Shown piece after piece: positions 18,268 through 26,611 of a stretch of DNA of 64,000 nucleotides. Within the stretch, counting starts at the first letter, position 1. Each line of letters begins with the position of its first letter. The notes beneath the pieces were generated by a model. That model was not told the origin of the DNA and ran no database searches. It saw only the letters and a program-made list of their open reading frames with translations. Origin of the DNA: Pseudanabaena sp. UWO311 (GTDB lineage: Bacteria; Cyanobacteriota; Cyanobacteriia; Pseudanabaenales; Pseudanabaenaceae). A program made the translations under genes and the position numbers. The stretch lies in contig NZ_SJEE01000002.1 in the NCBI RefSeq assembly GCF_006937785.1, forward strand, positions 124,001-188,000, read 5' to 3'.

Positions 18268-18986
18268 GGATTAGTTTGACTGGGAATCATCACGATCGCC
18301 CAATAAGGAACTTCATCAGCAACGACTGAGGATATTTGCTTGATCGTTTGATTGGGCATCGTGGCACGTTCAATATATAAGGCACGTGAAAATAACCCTA
18401 ATTCTTCTAAAACCGACTTAACTTTAGCGAAATGTCTACCTAATTTGATAATAATTGCCGCATCAGCAACGGCAAGGCGATCGCGTAAAATATTAGCCTC
18501 TAAAGTTGCAGGCATGATACTCAGCACATCATTGCGATAAGTAAGAGGAGCGCCCAACATTGCAGCGCTGGCAAAAGTCGAAGATATGCCTGGAATGACT
18601 TCTGTATGAAACCTGTCAGATAACCGATTGAAAATATACATAAATGAGCCGTAAAGCATCGGATCGCCTTCGCATAATACCGCCACATCCCTTCCTGCTT
18701 CTAAATGTTCGGCAATCTTTTCGGCGGCAATATCGTAGTATGGCTGTGAAGAGCGCTCGACACTAAAGGGAAGTGGCATAGGCACTTCAATCTGCTCAGG
18801 ACGAATAAAATCAGCAACGATCGCCCTTGCCAAAACTTTGCCACTTTCCATAGTGGGATAGGCAATCACGGGAACTGAAGTCAAAATGCGATGTGCCTTG
18901 ATCGTCAATAGCTCTGGATCGCCAGGTCCAATTCCTAAGCCATACAAATTTCCTTTTTTGGCAATCACTTCTTCAACTGGGTTCAT
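18261..18986 (-). CDS. cobI: Precorrin-2 C20-methyltransferase CobI/CbiL
   Basis: The 241-residue protein starts with the tetrapyrrole methylase pattern LYGLGIGPGDPELLTIKA and has VAVLCEGDPMLYGSFMYI, VIPGISSTFASAAMLGAPL and AAIIIKLGRHFAKV. These are CobI/CbiL-specific. It uses S-adenosylmethionine to methylate C20 of precorrin-2 in the corrin pathway to (pseudo)cobalamin. Together with cobH just upstream on the same strand (101-base gap) it forms a small cobalamin cluster. Its last codons lie within a terminator stem. Confidence 0.95.
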   Translation of the reverse strand: MNPVEEVIAKKGNLYGLGIGPGDPELLTIKAHRILTSVPVIAYPTMESGKVLARAIVADFIRPEQIEVPMPLPFSVERSSQPYYDIAAEKIAEHLEAGRDVAVLCEGDPMLYGSFMYIFNRLSDRFHTEVIPGISSTFASAAMLGAPLTYRNDVLSIMPATLEANILRDRLAVADAAIIIKLGRHFAKVKSVLEELGLFSRALYIERATMPNQTIKQISSVVADEVPYWAIVMIPSQTNPQ

Positions 18987-19087
18987 ACTAACAATCCTAA
19001 ATCATTTGTGAGAGAATCTTTTCCTTGTATAGCTTGACTAGTAGCAACAATTCATGAATTGCCTTGACTGACAAATCAAGTACATTG

Positions 19088-19741
19088 CTATAGCTCATTC
19101 TCCATCGCTAATGCATTCAATGCTGCGGCTGCCATCGCGCTACCCCCCCGCCGACCATGAATAGTCAAAAAGGGCACGCCACGACTGTTTGCCGCCAAAG
19201 CCGCCTTTGATTCGATCGCACCGACAAAACCAACGGGGAATCCTAGTATAACGGCTGGTTTAGGCAAACCTTGATCTAGCATTTCTAATAGTCGAAATAG
19301 GGCCGTCGGGGCATTACCGATCGCGACGATCGATCCCTCAATATGCGATCGCCACAGTTCCATCGCGGCGGCTGATCGCGTATTGCCAATTGTTTTGGCA
19401 AGTTCTGGCACTTCAGGCTCATTTAAGGTGCAAATTACAGGATTATTGGCTGGTAGGCGCTTGCGGGTGACTCCATTGGCTACCATTTGTGCGTCACAGA
19501 GAATGTTTGCCCCATTTTTCAGCGCTGCCCTGCCAATTTTCACCACATCTTCGGAATAGCCAAGATCTCTGATAATATCCGTCATCCCACAAGCATGAAT
19601 TAAGCGTACAGCAACTACTTCTAAGTCCTGTGGCAAAATTGATAAATCCGCCTCAGCGCGAATTGTGGCAAAGGACTTTTGATAAATTTCATTGCCATCA
19701 CGGATATAGTCAAGCATGTAACTGGTTAAAGGGGATCTCAA
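19088..19741 (-). CDS. cobH: Precorrin-8X methylmutase CobH/CbiC
   Basis: The 217-residue protein contains the catalytic-histidine motif LIHACGMTD (His about 49), GANILCDAQMVANGVTRKRLP, GNAPTALFRLLEML and the C-terminal GFPVGFVGAIESKAAL and TIHGRRGGSAMAAAALNAL. It moves the methyl group from C11 to C12, giving hydrogenobyrinate or the cobalt form. It probably shares a transcript with cobI downstream. Confidence 0.96.
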   Translation of the reverse strand: MRSPLTSYMLDYIRDGNEIYQKSFATIRAEADLSILPQDLEVVAVRLIHACGMTDIIRDLGYSEDVVKIGRAALKNGANILCDAQMVANGVTRKRLPANNPVICTLNEPEVPELAKTIGNTRSAAAMELWRSHIEGSIVAIGNAPTALFRLLEMLDQGLPKPAVILGFPVGFVGAIESKAALAANSRGVPFLTIHGRRGGSAMAAAALNALAMENEL

Positions 19742-19888
19742 GTATTACGCAAATAAACCAAGAACTCAAGTTCTTGGCTAAAAGCTCAAGTCCACTGAAG
19801 TGGACTACAAAATACTTCTAAGCAACCTGTTTCAACGGGTTTTAGCTTTTAGCCCGCACTTGAGTGCAGTGCTTCTGCGTAAGGTGAG
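19742..19888. repeat. Cluster of small palindromes (REP-like) between SIMPL gene and cobH
   Basis: Short palindromes follow one another: AAGAACTCAAGTTCTT, AGTCCACTGAAGTGGACT, and GCACTTGAGTGC near 19856, with GGGTTTTAGCTTTTAGCC between. This arrangement resembles REP-type extragenic palindromes seen in many cyanobacteria. No gene is visible. It sits upstream of cobH and downstream of the SIMPL gene. Confidence 0.55.
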
Positions 19889-20620
19889 TTAATAAGTAAT
19901 TTGTAAAGTCACTAAAGCCTCGACTTTCTGCTCGCCAGCCAAAATTGGCATAGAAGAAGCTTTGTTTGCAAATGCGTCCATGCGGGGTTGAGGAACTGGA
20001 TACGCGATCGCTGAATCACTAATATTAATCGTCTTGATGGTTTTGGGTGTAAAACCTAAGGCACTTAAAACAGTATTAGATTGAGTTTGAGCATCTTTAA
20101 TGGCATCTTGAAGAGCGAGTTGCTTAGCGGCATTTAACTCGGTATCGGTGGCGATAAAGCTGATTTGCTCAATTTGATTTGCACCTGAGTTAACAGCAGC
20201 ATCAAGGACTGAGCCCGCTTGATCGATCGCTACTACAAAACTCACACTAGTCTGTCCTGTGAAACCTTCTTGGCGTTGGCGATTATTTTCATAGACATAC
20301 TTGGGATTAAGCTGGATGCTGTTGGTCTGCAATTTCTCAACGTTTAGTTGCTGCAAGCGCGAGACAATGCTATTAGCTTGACGCGCAACTTCTTCTTGAA
20401 CGGCGATCGCAGTTTTACCTTCCACATTTACACCAAGCTGAATTCTTGCTTTAGTGGTTTTGACAGCCCTTTCACCGCGCCCCGTCACGGTCAGAATGCG
20501 CTCGTTTTTAATTTCTTGAGTTCTTGGTAAGTTGTCCTGTGCTTTTGCGGATGGGGCGATGGCGGTTATGGAGGGAATACAAAAAGCAAGACTAAGAATA
20601 AATGTAGTTACATGACGCAT
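19889..20620 (-). CDS. SIMPL-domain (DUF541) exported protein
   Basis: A signal peptide (ending PSAKAQ near residue 28) precedes a SIMPL/DUF541 domain in this 243-residue protein: ILTVTGRGERAVKTTKARIQLGVNVEGKTA, LQTNSIQLNPKYVYENN, and the C-terminal GEQKVEALVTLQITY. SIMPL proteins such as bacterial OMP/BP-26 relatives assemble into ring-like oligomers in the periplasm; their function is poorly known. The gene is separate from its neighbours and is divergent from the phosphate cluster. Confidence 0.9.
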   Translation of the reverse strand: MRHVTTFILSLAFCIPSITAIAPSAKAQDNLPRTQEIKNERILTVTGRGERAVKTTKARIQLGVNVEGKTAIAVQEEVARQANSIVSRLQQLNVEKLQTNSIQLNPKYVYENNRQRQEGFTGQTSVSFVVAIDQAGSVLDAAVNSGANQIEQISFIATDTELNAAKQLALQDAIKDAQTQSNTVLSALGFTPKTIKTINISDSAIAYPVPQPRMDAFANKASSMPILAGEQKVEALVTLQITY

Positions 20621-20974
20621 ATTGTTATATCCTCGAAAACTTTTGTTCTATGGTATTTAAATTTTTACTGCTTTGAAGATATCACCTAGATAAAACAAGA
20701 TTTAATGCGGTTACATTTTTGGAAACAGCCAATTGCAAAGGTTCTTAAATGACATCTGTACAAAAAGCATAAAAAAGGTAGTGGCAATTAATGAATTGCC
20801 ACTACCTTTTTTATGTTGCACTCAATTGAAAACTGCTATAAGTGGGTTCCCATATAAAAGCGAAAAAGAAAGTTGCAACACTTTGCGATTTCAATAAGTT
20901 GCAAGGCGGGTGATTGTATGCTTAATTTAACTTGAAATCATTATGTAGTTCGTACCGAACTTTCACTTTAAATT
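20621..20974. other. Divergent intergenic region before the phosphate cluster
   Basis: Apart from the hairpin at 20768-20815 I see no feature. A run CTTAATTTAACTTG near 20920 is only loosely like the cyanobacterial Pho box and is not claimed. Confidence 0.5.
20768..20815. repeat. Perfect 22-bp hairpin in a divergent gap
   Basis: CATAAAAAAGGTAGTGGCAATT pairs exactly with its complement around AATG. It has a terminator-like shape with T-tract, yet both flanking genes point away from it, so it may end an unannotated small RNA or be a mobile palindrome. Confidence 0.6.
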
Positions 20975-22216
20975 ATGCTCTCTTGGCGATCGCTGTTACG
21001 AACTTTTCTTGGCATCATCGTAGGTTTGGTCGCTACGATTTCACTCCACGCTTGCCAAACCGAGCCGAATGCACCTATTAGCAGTCCTAATGCTACTCCG
21101 AATTCAGAGGCGAATAAAGTAGTCGTTCCTTCTAAACCTGAAGATAAACCTAAACAAACAGTCGTATTGCCGCCAGCGACTAAAGCGATCGTTGATAGTG
21201 TTCCCAATGGATTATACAACCCGCCACGGGGTGATATCAGACTGGCGGTAATTAGCGATTTGAATAGTGCCTATGGTTCCACCGATTACGAACCAGAAGT
21301 GGATAAAGCGATCGCCTTACTTCCATTTTGGCAACCAGATATGGTGGCTTGTAGTGGCGATATGGTGGCGGGTCAATATCCATCGCTGACGGAAGAGCAG
21401 ATGAAAGCGATGTGGGCTGCCTTTGACGATCGTGTGGCTGCGCCTTTACGGAGAGCTAAACTGCCCTATGGGTTTACGATGGGGAATCACGACGCGTCCA
21501 GTGCGAGAAGTGTTTCTGGAAAGTTCCTATTCTCCCGCGAAAGGGACGTTGCCTCAAAATATTGGAACGATCCAACGCACGATCCAGGTGTGGAATTTGT
21601 CGATCGCTTTGAGTTTCCCTTTTATTATACTTTTAAATATAAGGATGTCTTCTTTTTGACTTGGGATGGTTCATCGGATTTGATTCCCAAAGACAAATTG
21701 GCATGGGTGGAGAAGGCATTGCAAAGCCCCGCAGCGAAGGCGGCGAAAATTAAGATTTTGCTAGGACATTTGCCGCTCTATGCAGTTACGGTGGGACGAG
21801 ACAGCGCTGGGGAAGTGATGTCAAATACGGAAGAGTTACGCGCCATGCTAGAGCGCAATAACGTCCATACCTACATTAGCGGACATCATCACGGTTACTA
21901 TCCCGCCCACAAGGGCAAACTCCAACTGCTGCACATGGGCATTCTCGGAGCGGGTCCACGCCCCTATCTCGACAGTCGGATGCCGCCGCGCAAATCAATG
22001 ACAGTAATTGATATCAACTTTGCGTCGCCCGAACTGACCACCTACACCACCTATGACATGAGAACGATGCAGCCGATCAAATATGACGAACTGCCACGCT
22101 CAATTAATGGACATAACGGTATGGTATTACGGCGGGATCTGAAAATGAAAGATTTGAGTGCTTCCGAGCGTGCTACTTGCGAGAAACAATTGGGAGCGAA
22201 TCTCTGTAGTGCCTAA
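20975..22216 (+). CDS. Metallophosphoesterase lipoprotein
   Basis: The first 27 residues are a lipoprotein signal with lipobox LHAC (Cys 27). After a Pro/Ala linker comes a calcineurin-like phosphoesterase fold: LAVISDLNSAYGS, VACSGDMVAGQ, MGNHDASS, LLGHLPLY and ISGHHHGYYPA. Motif I normally reads D-x-H; here it is D-L-N, which I believe is usual in this cyanobacterial subgroup. It likely hydrolyses phosphate esters outside the cytoplasmic membrane. Its stop overlaps the start of the fused phosphate permease, so it is part of the phosphate-acquisition operon. Confidence 0.9.
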   Translation: MLSWRSLLRTFLGIIVGLVATISLHACQTEPNAPISSPNATPNSEANKVVVPSKPEDKPKQTVVLPPATKAIVDSVPNGLYNPPRGDIRLAVISDLNSAYGSTDYEPEVDKAIALLPFWQPDMVACSGDMVAGQYPSLTEEQMKAMWAAFDDRVAAPLRRAKLPYGFTMGNHDASSARSVSGKFLFSRERDVASKYWNDPTHDPGVEFVDRFEFPFYYTFKYKDVFFLTWDGSSDLIPKDKLAWVEKALQSPAAKAAKIKILLGHLPLYAVTVGRDSAGEVMSNTEELRAMLERNNVHTYISGHHHGYYPAHKGKLQLLHMGILGAGPRPYLDSRMPPRKSMTVIDINFASPELTTYTTYDMRTMQPIKYDELPRSINGHNGMVLRRDLKMKDLSASERATCEKQLGANLCSA

Positions 22217-24140
22217 GATTTCTGGTGAGCAAGTTCTCAGTCGTTCAAGGCGATCGCTCTGGCTAGATTCGATATTTCAGAAAACCTCACAAGGGCTAGC
22301 GATCTCCATCCTCTTGTTGGTTGCTGCGATTGTGATTGAACTAGCGATCGCGGCTGTACCAGCACTGAAAGAATTTGGTTTGGGCTTTCTCTGGACGATG
22401 GAATGGAATCCTGTTAAAAATATCTATGGGATTTTGCCGCAGATTTATGGAACGCTGGTCAGTTCGCTAGTGGCGATCGCTCTGGCGATGCCCTTGGGCG
22501 TGGGCATTGCGATTTTCCTCAATGAAGATATCGCTCCCAAAGTGGTTCGTGTACCGATTTCCTTTGCAATCGAATTGCTAGCGGCGATTCCCAGCGTTGT
22601 TTACGGACTATGGGGGATTTCTGTATTGTTGCCAGCGCTGAGACCATTAATGCGCGGACTGCATCAAAACTTAGGATGGATTCCTTTTTTTAGCACCCTT
22701 CCCGCCAATCGATCGCTATTGCCGACAATATTAGTGTTGACATTGATGATTTTGCCGATTGTGGTGGCGCTGTCACGGGATGCGATCGCTTCAGTGCCGA
22801 TGGAGTTGCGAATGGGAGCAATGGCGATCGGGGCAAATCGGTGGGAATTTATTTCAGGGATTGCGATTCCTGCAAGTATGTCGGGAATTATCGGTGCGGC
22901 AGTTCTGGCTCTAGGAAGGGCGATCGGCGAAACGATGGCGGCGGTGATGTTGATTGGCAATGCTAATCAAATTAATTGGTCTTGGCTGGCTCCCAGTTCC
23001 ACGATCGCTTCATTAGTCGCCAGTCAGTTTTCAGAAGCGAAAGAGCTTCAGTTGTCGGCTTTGCTATATGCGGCGTTGGTGTTGATGGCATTAACGCTAA
23101 TCGTGAATATTTTTGCCAATAGTTTTATTACTTATTTCCATTCATCCACACAAAAGAGAAGAGACGTTTCACCCAATTTCATAGAGCAAGACCGCGATCT
23201 TCTTGATACAGAGCTTAAAAGCAGCCTATTATCCTCTCCATCCATGGAAAATGAGTTGATTACTCCTTCCGAGATCACACTTGAAATTAGTCCCAAATGG
23301 AAACCAAATCCGATCAAGCGCAAAATTGTATCTATGATTTTGACTACAGGTATATTTTTGGGGACAGCGATCGCCATTTTTGCCTTTAGCTCGATTCTTT
23401 TTAGTCTGATCGCCAAAGGAGCGTCACGTTTTGATCTTGCCGCTTTTACCGAACTGCCTCCGCCACCATTGGAATCGGGCGGAGGCTTTCGCAATGCCAT
23501 TGCTGGCACATTGTTAATGGTGGGAATTGGCGCAGGACTGAGCGCTCCCATAGGACTTGGGGCTGCCATTTACTTAGTCGAGTTTGGACGAAACAAACCT
23601 CTATCGCAATGGGTAAGGTTTTTTAATGGCGTGTTGAGTGGAGTTCCTTCAATTCTTTGTGGCTTATTTGCCTATGGCTTGGTCGTACTCACATCAGGAA
23701 CCTTTTCGGTGATCGCAGGAGGCGTGGCTCTTGCGGCGGTGATGCTACCGACGATCGCTAGAACTTCAGAAGAAGCATTAAAAGCGGTTTCTCCAGAACT
23801 ACGCGAAGGTGCGATCTCGATCGGTGCGAGTCCAATTCAAGCAATTACTTTGATCATTATTCCTGCTGCCACACCTGCGATCGTCACTGGCATTGTGCTA
23901 GCGATCGCCCGTGCGACTGGCGAAACTGCGCCTTTGTTGTTTACTGCTCTCTTCAGTCAATATGGATTGAATGGATTGTGGAAACCCGTTGCTTCGATGT
24001 CGGTGCTGATTTACAACTTTGCCCTATCGCCCTATCCTAACGATCAGGCTCTAGCATGGACGGCTGCTTTGGTAGTTGTTGCATTAATTTTAAGCATCAG
24101 TGTCGCCGCCAGATTTTTGACCCGCGATCGGCTAAACTGA
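22209..24140 (+). CDS. pstC-pstA: Fused PstC-PstA phosphate ABC transporter permease
   Basis: This single 643-residue frame holds two complete ABC permease domains. The first (about 20-325) is PstC-like: FLWTMEWNPVKNIYGILPQIYGTL and the EAA-type loop MELRMGAMAIGANRWEFISGIAIPAS..GIIGAAVLALGRAIGETMA. The second (about 385-640) is PstA-like: GGFRNAIAGTLLMVGIG, SPELREGAISIGASPIQAITLIIIP and GIVLAIARATGETAPLLFTAL. A polar linker of about 60 residues joins them. PstC and PstA are normally separate proteins. I prefer GTG 22209, overlapping the previous stop as GTGCCTAA with GGGAG upstream; ATG 22158 would add 17 residues read from the other gene's end. Confidence 0.92.
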   Translation: MPKISGEQVLSRSRRSLWLDSIFQKTSQGLAISILLLVAAIVIELAIAAVPALKEFGLGFLWTMEWNPVKNIYGILPQIYGTLVSSLVAIALAMPLGVGIAIFLNEDIAPKVVRVPISFAIELLAAIPSVVYGLWGISVLLPALRPLMRGLHQNLGWIPFFSTLPANRSLLPTILVLTLMILPIVVALSRDAIASVPMELRMGAMAIGANRWEFISGIAIPASMSGIIGAAVLALGRAIGETMAAVMLIGNANQINWSWLAPSSTIASLVASQFSEAKELQLSALLYAALVLMALTLIVNIFANSFITYFHSSTQKRRDVSPNFIEQDRDLLDTELKSSLLSSPSMENELITPSEITLEISPKWKPNPIKRKIVSMILTTGIFLGTAIAIFAFSSILFSLIAKGASRFDLAAFTELPPPPLESGGGFRNAIAGTLLMVGIGAGLSAPIGLGAAIYLVEFGRNKPLSQWVRFFNGVLSGVPSILCGLFAYGLVVLTSGTFSVIAGGVALAAVMLPTIARTSEEALKAVSPELREGAISIGASPIQAITLIIIPAATPAIVTGIVLAIARATGETAPLLFTALFSQYGLNGLWKPVASMSVLIYNFALSPYPNDQALAWTAALVVVALILSISVAARFLTRDRLN

Positions 24141-24165
24141 ATCTCAATTAACCCTACTGCCCATA

Positions 24166-25299
24166 ATGAGGTTATTTGTGTCGTTGAAATCTGTCGCATC
24201 CCGCCGTAAGTTTTTGTTGATGTCCGCCGTTCCCCTTGCGATCGCGCTGAAAGCCTGTCAAGGCAATCCCCCCGATCCCAAAGCACCACAGGCGACCGAA
24301 GGCGCAACCCCTGCAAAACCTAGCGCCACTGTCGATTCTGCTCAAATTTCCCTCTATGGCGCGGGTGCGACCTTCCCATCTTTCCTCTATCTGCGGTGGT
24401 TTAAAGATTACAACAAACAAAATCCTAATATCCAAATCAGCTATCAGCCCGTCGGCAGTGCCGCAGGAATTCAGCAATTTCTATCGGGAACAGTGGATTT
24501 TGGCGCTAGTGAACTGGCGCTAACCGATCAGGAATTGGCTCAAGTTACTCGCGGCGCAGCGATGATTCCCACGGCGGCGGGAAGCGTTGCCGTGGTTTAC
24601 AACATTGCAGGAGTGCAGTCGGGACTGAAACTGTCGCGAAAAGTTCTGCCTGAGATCTTTTTAGGGAAGATTAAGAAATGGAACGATCCCGCGATCGCTT
24701 CTCTTAATCCCAATGTTACCCTTCCCGACCTCCCAATTACGGTAATCCATCGCTCCGATGGAAGCGGTACGACCGCAGCATTTACCGCCCACCTGAGTGC
24801 CACTAGTCCCGAATGGAAGAGCGAGGTGGGAACGGGGCTGAATGTGTCATGGAAGACTGGCACTGGCATCAAGGACAATGCGGGTATTAGCGCTCAAGTC
24901 CAGCAAGGGGAAGGTGTCATCGGCTATGTGGAATATGCGTTTGCTAAGCAGTTAAAACTTGCCACGGCTGCCCTAGAAAATAAATCGGGACAGTTCGCGC
25001 TACCGACTGAAGATGCAACTGCAAAGGCGATCGCCACAATCAAACTATCAGAAGATTTGCGCGGCTCCAATGCCGATCCTGATGCTGCGGATGCCTATCC
25101 CATCGTCACCTACAGTTGGGTGTTAGCCTATCAGCAATACGACGATCCGAAACAGGCTCAGGCTCTAAAGGATGTGCTGAGATGGGGCTTGACGCAGGGG
25201 CAAGCGATGGGCTTGGAATTAGGTTACGTTCCACTTCCAGAAGCGATCGTCAAAAAAGCGATCGCGGCTTTAGATAAAATCGGTAGCGGAAAGAAGTAA
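24166..25299 (+). CDS. pstS: Phosphate-binding lipoprotein PstS
   Basis: The 377-residue protein has a lipobox (LKAC, after a twin-basic start ASRRKFLLMSAVPL that also hints at Tat-type export) and the PstS pattern: LYGAGATFPSFLYLRWF, VGSAAGIQQFLSGTVDFGASE, and the phosphate-binding RSDGSGTTAAFTAHL. It captures phosphate and hands it to the PstCA permease encoded 25 bases upstream. The order permease before binding protein is inverted compared with the usual pstSCAB, and no pstB ATPase gene follows. Confidence 0.96.
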   Translation: MRLFVSLKSVASRRKFLLMSAVPLAIALKACQGNPPDPKAPQATEGATPAKPSATVDSAQISLYGAGATFPSFLYLRWFKDYNKQNPNIQISYQPVGSAAGIQQFLSGTVDFGASELALTDQELAQVTRGAAMIPTAAGSVAVVYNIAGVQSGLKLSRKVLPEIFLGKIKKWNDPAIASLNPNVTLPDLPITVIHRSDGSGTTAAFTAHLSATSPEWKSEVGTGLNVSWKTGTGIKDNAGISAQVQQGEGVIGYVEYAFAKQLKLATAALENKSGQFALPTEDATAKAIATIKLSEDLRGSNADPDAADAYPIVTYSWVLAYQQYDDPKQAQALKDVLRWGLTQGQAMGLELGYVPLPEAIVKKAIAALDKIGSGKK

Positions 25300-25487
25300 G
25301 CGATCAGATAAGTTTTCAGCACAGGTTCAGGGATTTTATACTGCATTTTGCTAGATAAAACTCTGTTCAGGCGCATTATCCTTCAAGCGTATAGTTATTA
25401 CACTCATTGGTTGCATTATCTGACAAGTCGTATGATATTACCTGTATATAAGTATTTATACTGCCATTTGTAAGATAATTTATAGTT

Positions 25488-25904
25488 ATGCAAACCAAAT
25501 ATGAGAGCATTGAAATGAAATCACCGCTGTCAATAATAAGTGACTTTGTTGTATTGAGTCCAGACAAGAAAGCGAATACCGAGCATTTTAATTCAGGTCT
25601 CTACGAGCGACTTAATGCAAAATATAATGGATTTGCAGGTCATGAACTCATATCGTGTCATGAATTTACGTCAGATTGGACAAGCTGGGAAGTTCATCCG
25701 TATGGTGACGAAATAGTTGTGCTTTTATCTGGAACTACTACTTTTCTCTTAAAAATTGAAGGGGATGAAGTTAGAGTAATTTTGTCATATCTGGGGCAAT
25801 ATGTAATCGTTCCAAAAGGTGTTTGGCACACAGCTAAAACCCAAGATTACGTAAAGTTACTGTTTATTACACCAGGGCAAGACACCCAAAATAAAGCCAT
25901 TTAG
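25488..25904 (+). CDS. Cupin-domain protein
   Basis: The 138-residue protein contains a single cupin: WEVHPYGDEIVVLLSGTTTFLLKIEGDEV (motif 1, with one His and a Glu) and VIVPKGVWHTAKTQ (motif 2, with a His). The metal ligands seem reduced but present. It could be a small enzyme or a binding protein; no partner gene suggests a pathway. It lies between the pst operon and a gene-poor stretch and has an attC-like sequence 11 bases after its stop. An internal ATG at 25515 is a possible alternative start. Confidence 0.8.
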   Translation: MQTKYESIEMKSPLSIISDFVVLSPDKKANTEHFNSGLYERLNAKYNGFAGHELISCHEFTSDWTSWEVHPYGDEIVVLLSGTTTFLLKIEGDEVRVILSYLGQYVIVPKGVWHTAKTQDYVKLLFITPGQDTQNKAI

Positions 25905-26611
25905 TGCAGTGTGGGCATAACAAGTCTTTCAATACGCAAGGATCGCATTCAAGTAATGCATGACAAATCACTGCACTCGACCGTATGCTAAACTGCCCAT
26001 GTCTTTCAAAGTCAGTGACAGCGGGTGATTTCAATCGTTATAACAAACCGAAAAACCCGTCAGAGTTATCGGTTTTCAACCAAGAATCTGCACTCAAAAA
26101 TGATTTGTTTCATTGTTGAGTTTCGGGAAGTTATTGGACATATCAGCAAAAAATTATGAGTTGGCTATATTGGCGATCTCATAAGCTTGATGCACTTCTT
26201 AGCTTAAGACTGAGAGAACTTGATGGAAATAGGCGATCGCTTTTCAGGTTGTGCTGAGTGATATCAGTCGTAAAGTCCAAGCTAGATAGTTAATCCCAGA
26301 AATTTCAAATAATTTGTTCAGTGAGTAAAGTGCGATAGTTTTTTGATGCTAACGTGATTATTAGCATTTTTCTGTTTGATCTCAGTAAACCTGACTTAGC
26401 AATTTGTATGCACTACAAAACGCTCTACATCGTTGATGAATTTCGAGAAATTATTGGCGATCTTAAAGATTAAGAATTTGATAGGCGATCGATCGCCTAT
26501 CACTATCATTAACCAAGTCGCGAAATTACTTGCACCTGTTTAGGCGATCTCATTATCCTTTAATATACTTAGCCCTAAGAATTCAAGCAAAATTGTAAAA
26601 AGTTACTGACT
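25905..26611. other. 700-bp gene-free region with an attC-like sequence and degraded repeats
   Basis: No reading frame here looks coding. At 25915 GCATAAC and at 26037 GTTATAA bracket about 130 bases in the manner of an integron attC site, though the inner arms match poorly. Two related but diverged stretches (around 26113 and 26431, both with TTTCG-GAA-TTATTGG) suggest an old duplication or decayed element. A palindrome AGGCGATCGATCGCCT lies near 26482. Confidence 0.45.

Noticed and set aside
20915-20945. Possible Pho box before the phosphate cluster
   Set aside because: CTTAATTTAACTTG matches only loosely, and the required repeated octamers with fixed spacing are not present.
25488-26611. 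Complete integron
   Set aside because: No integrase gene and only one weak attC-like site are present.
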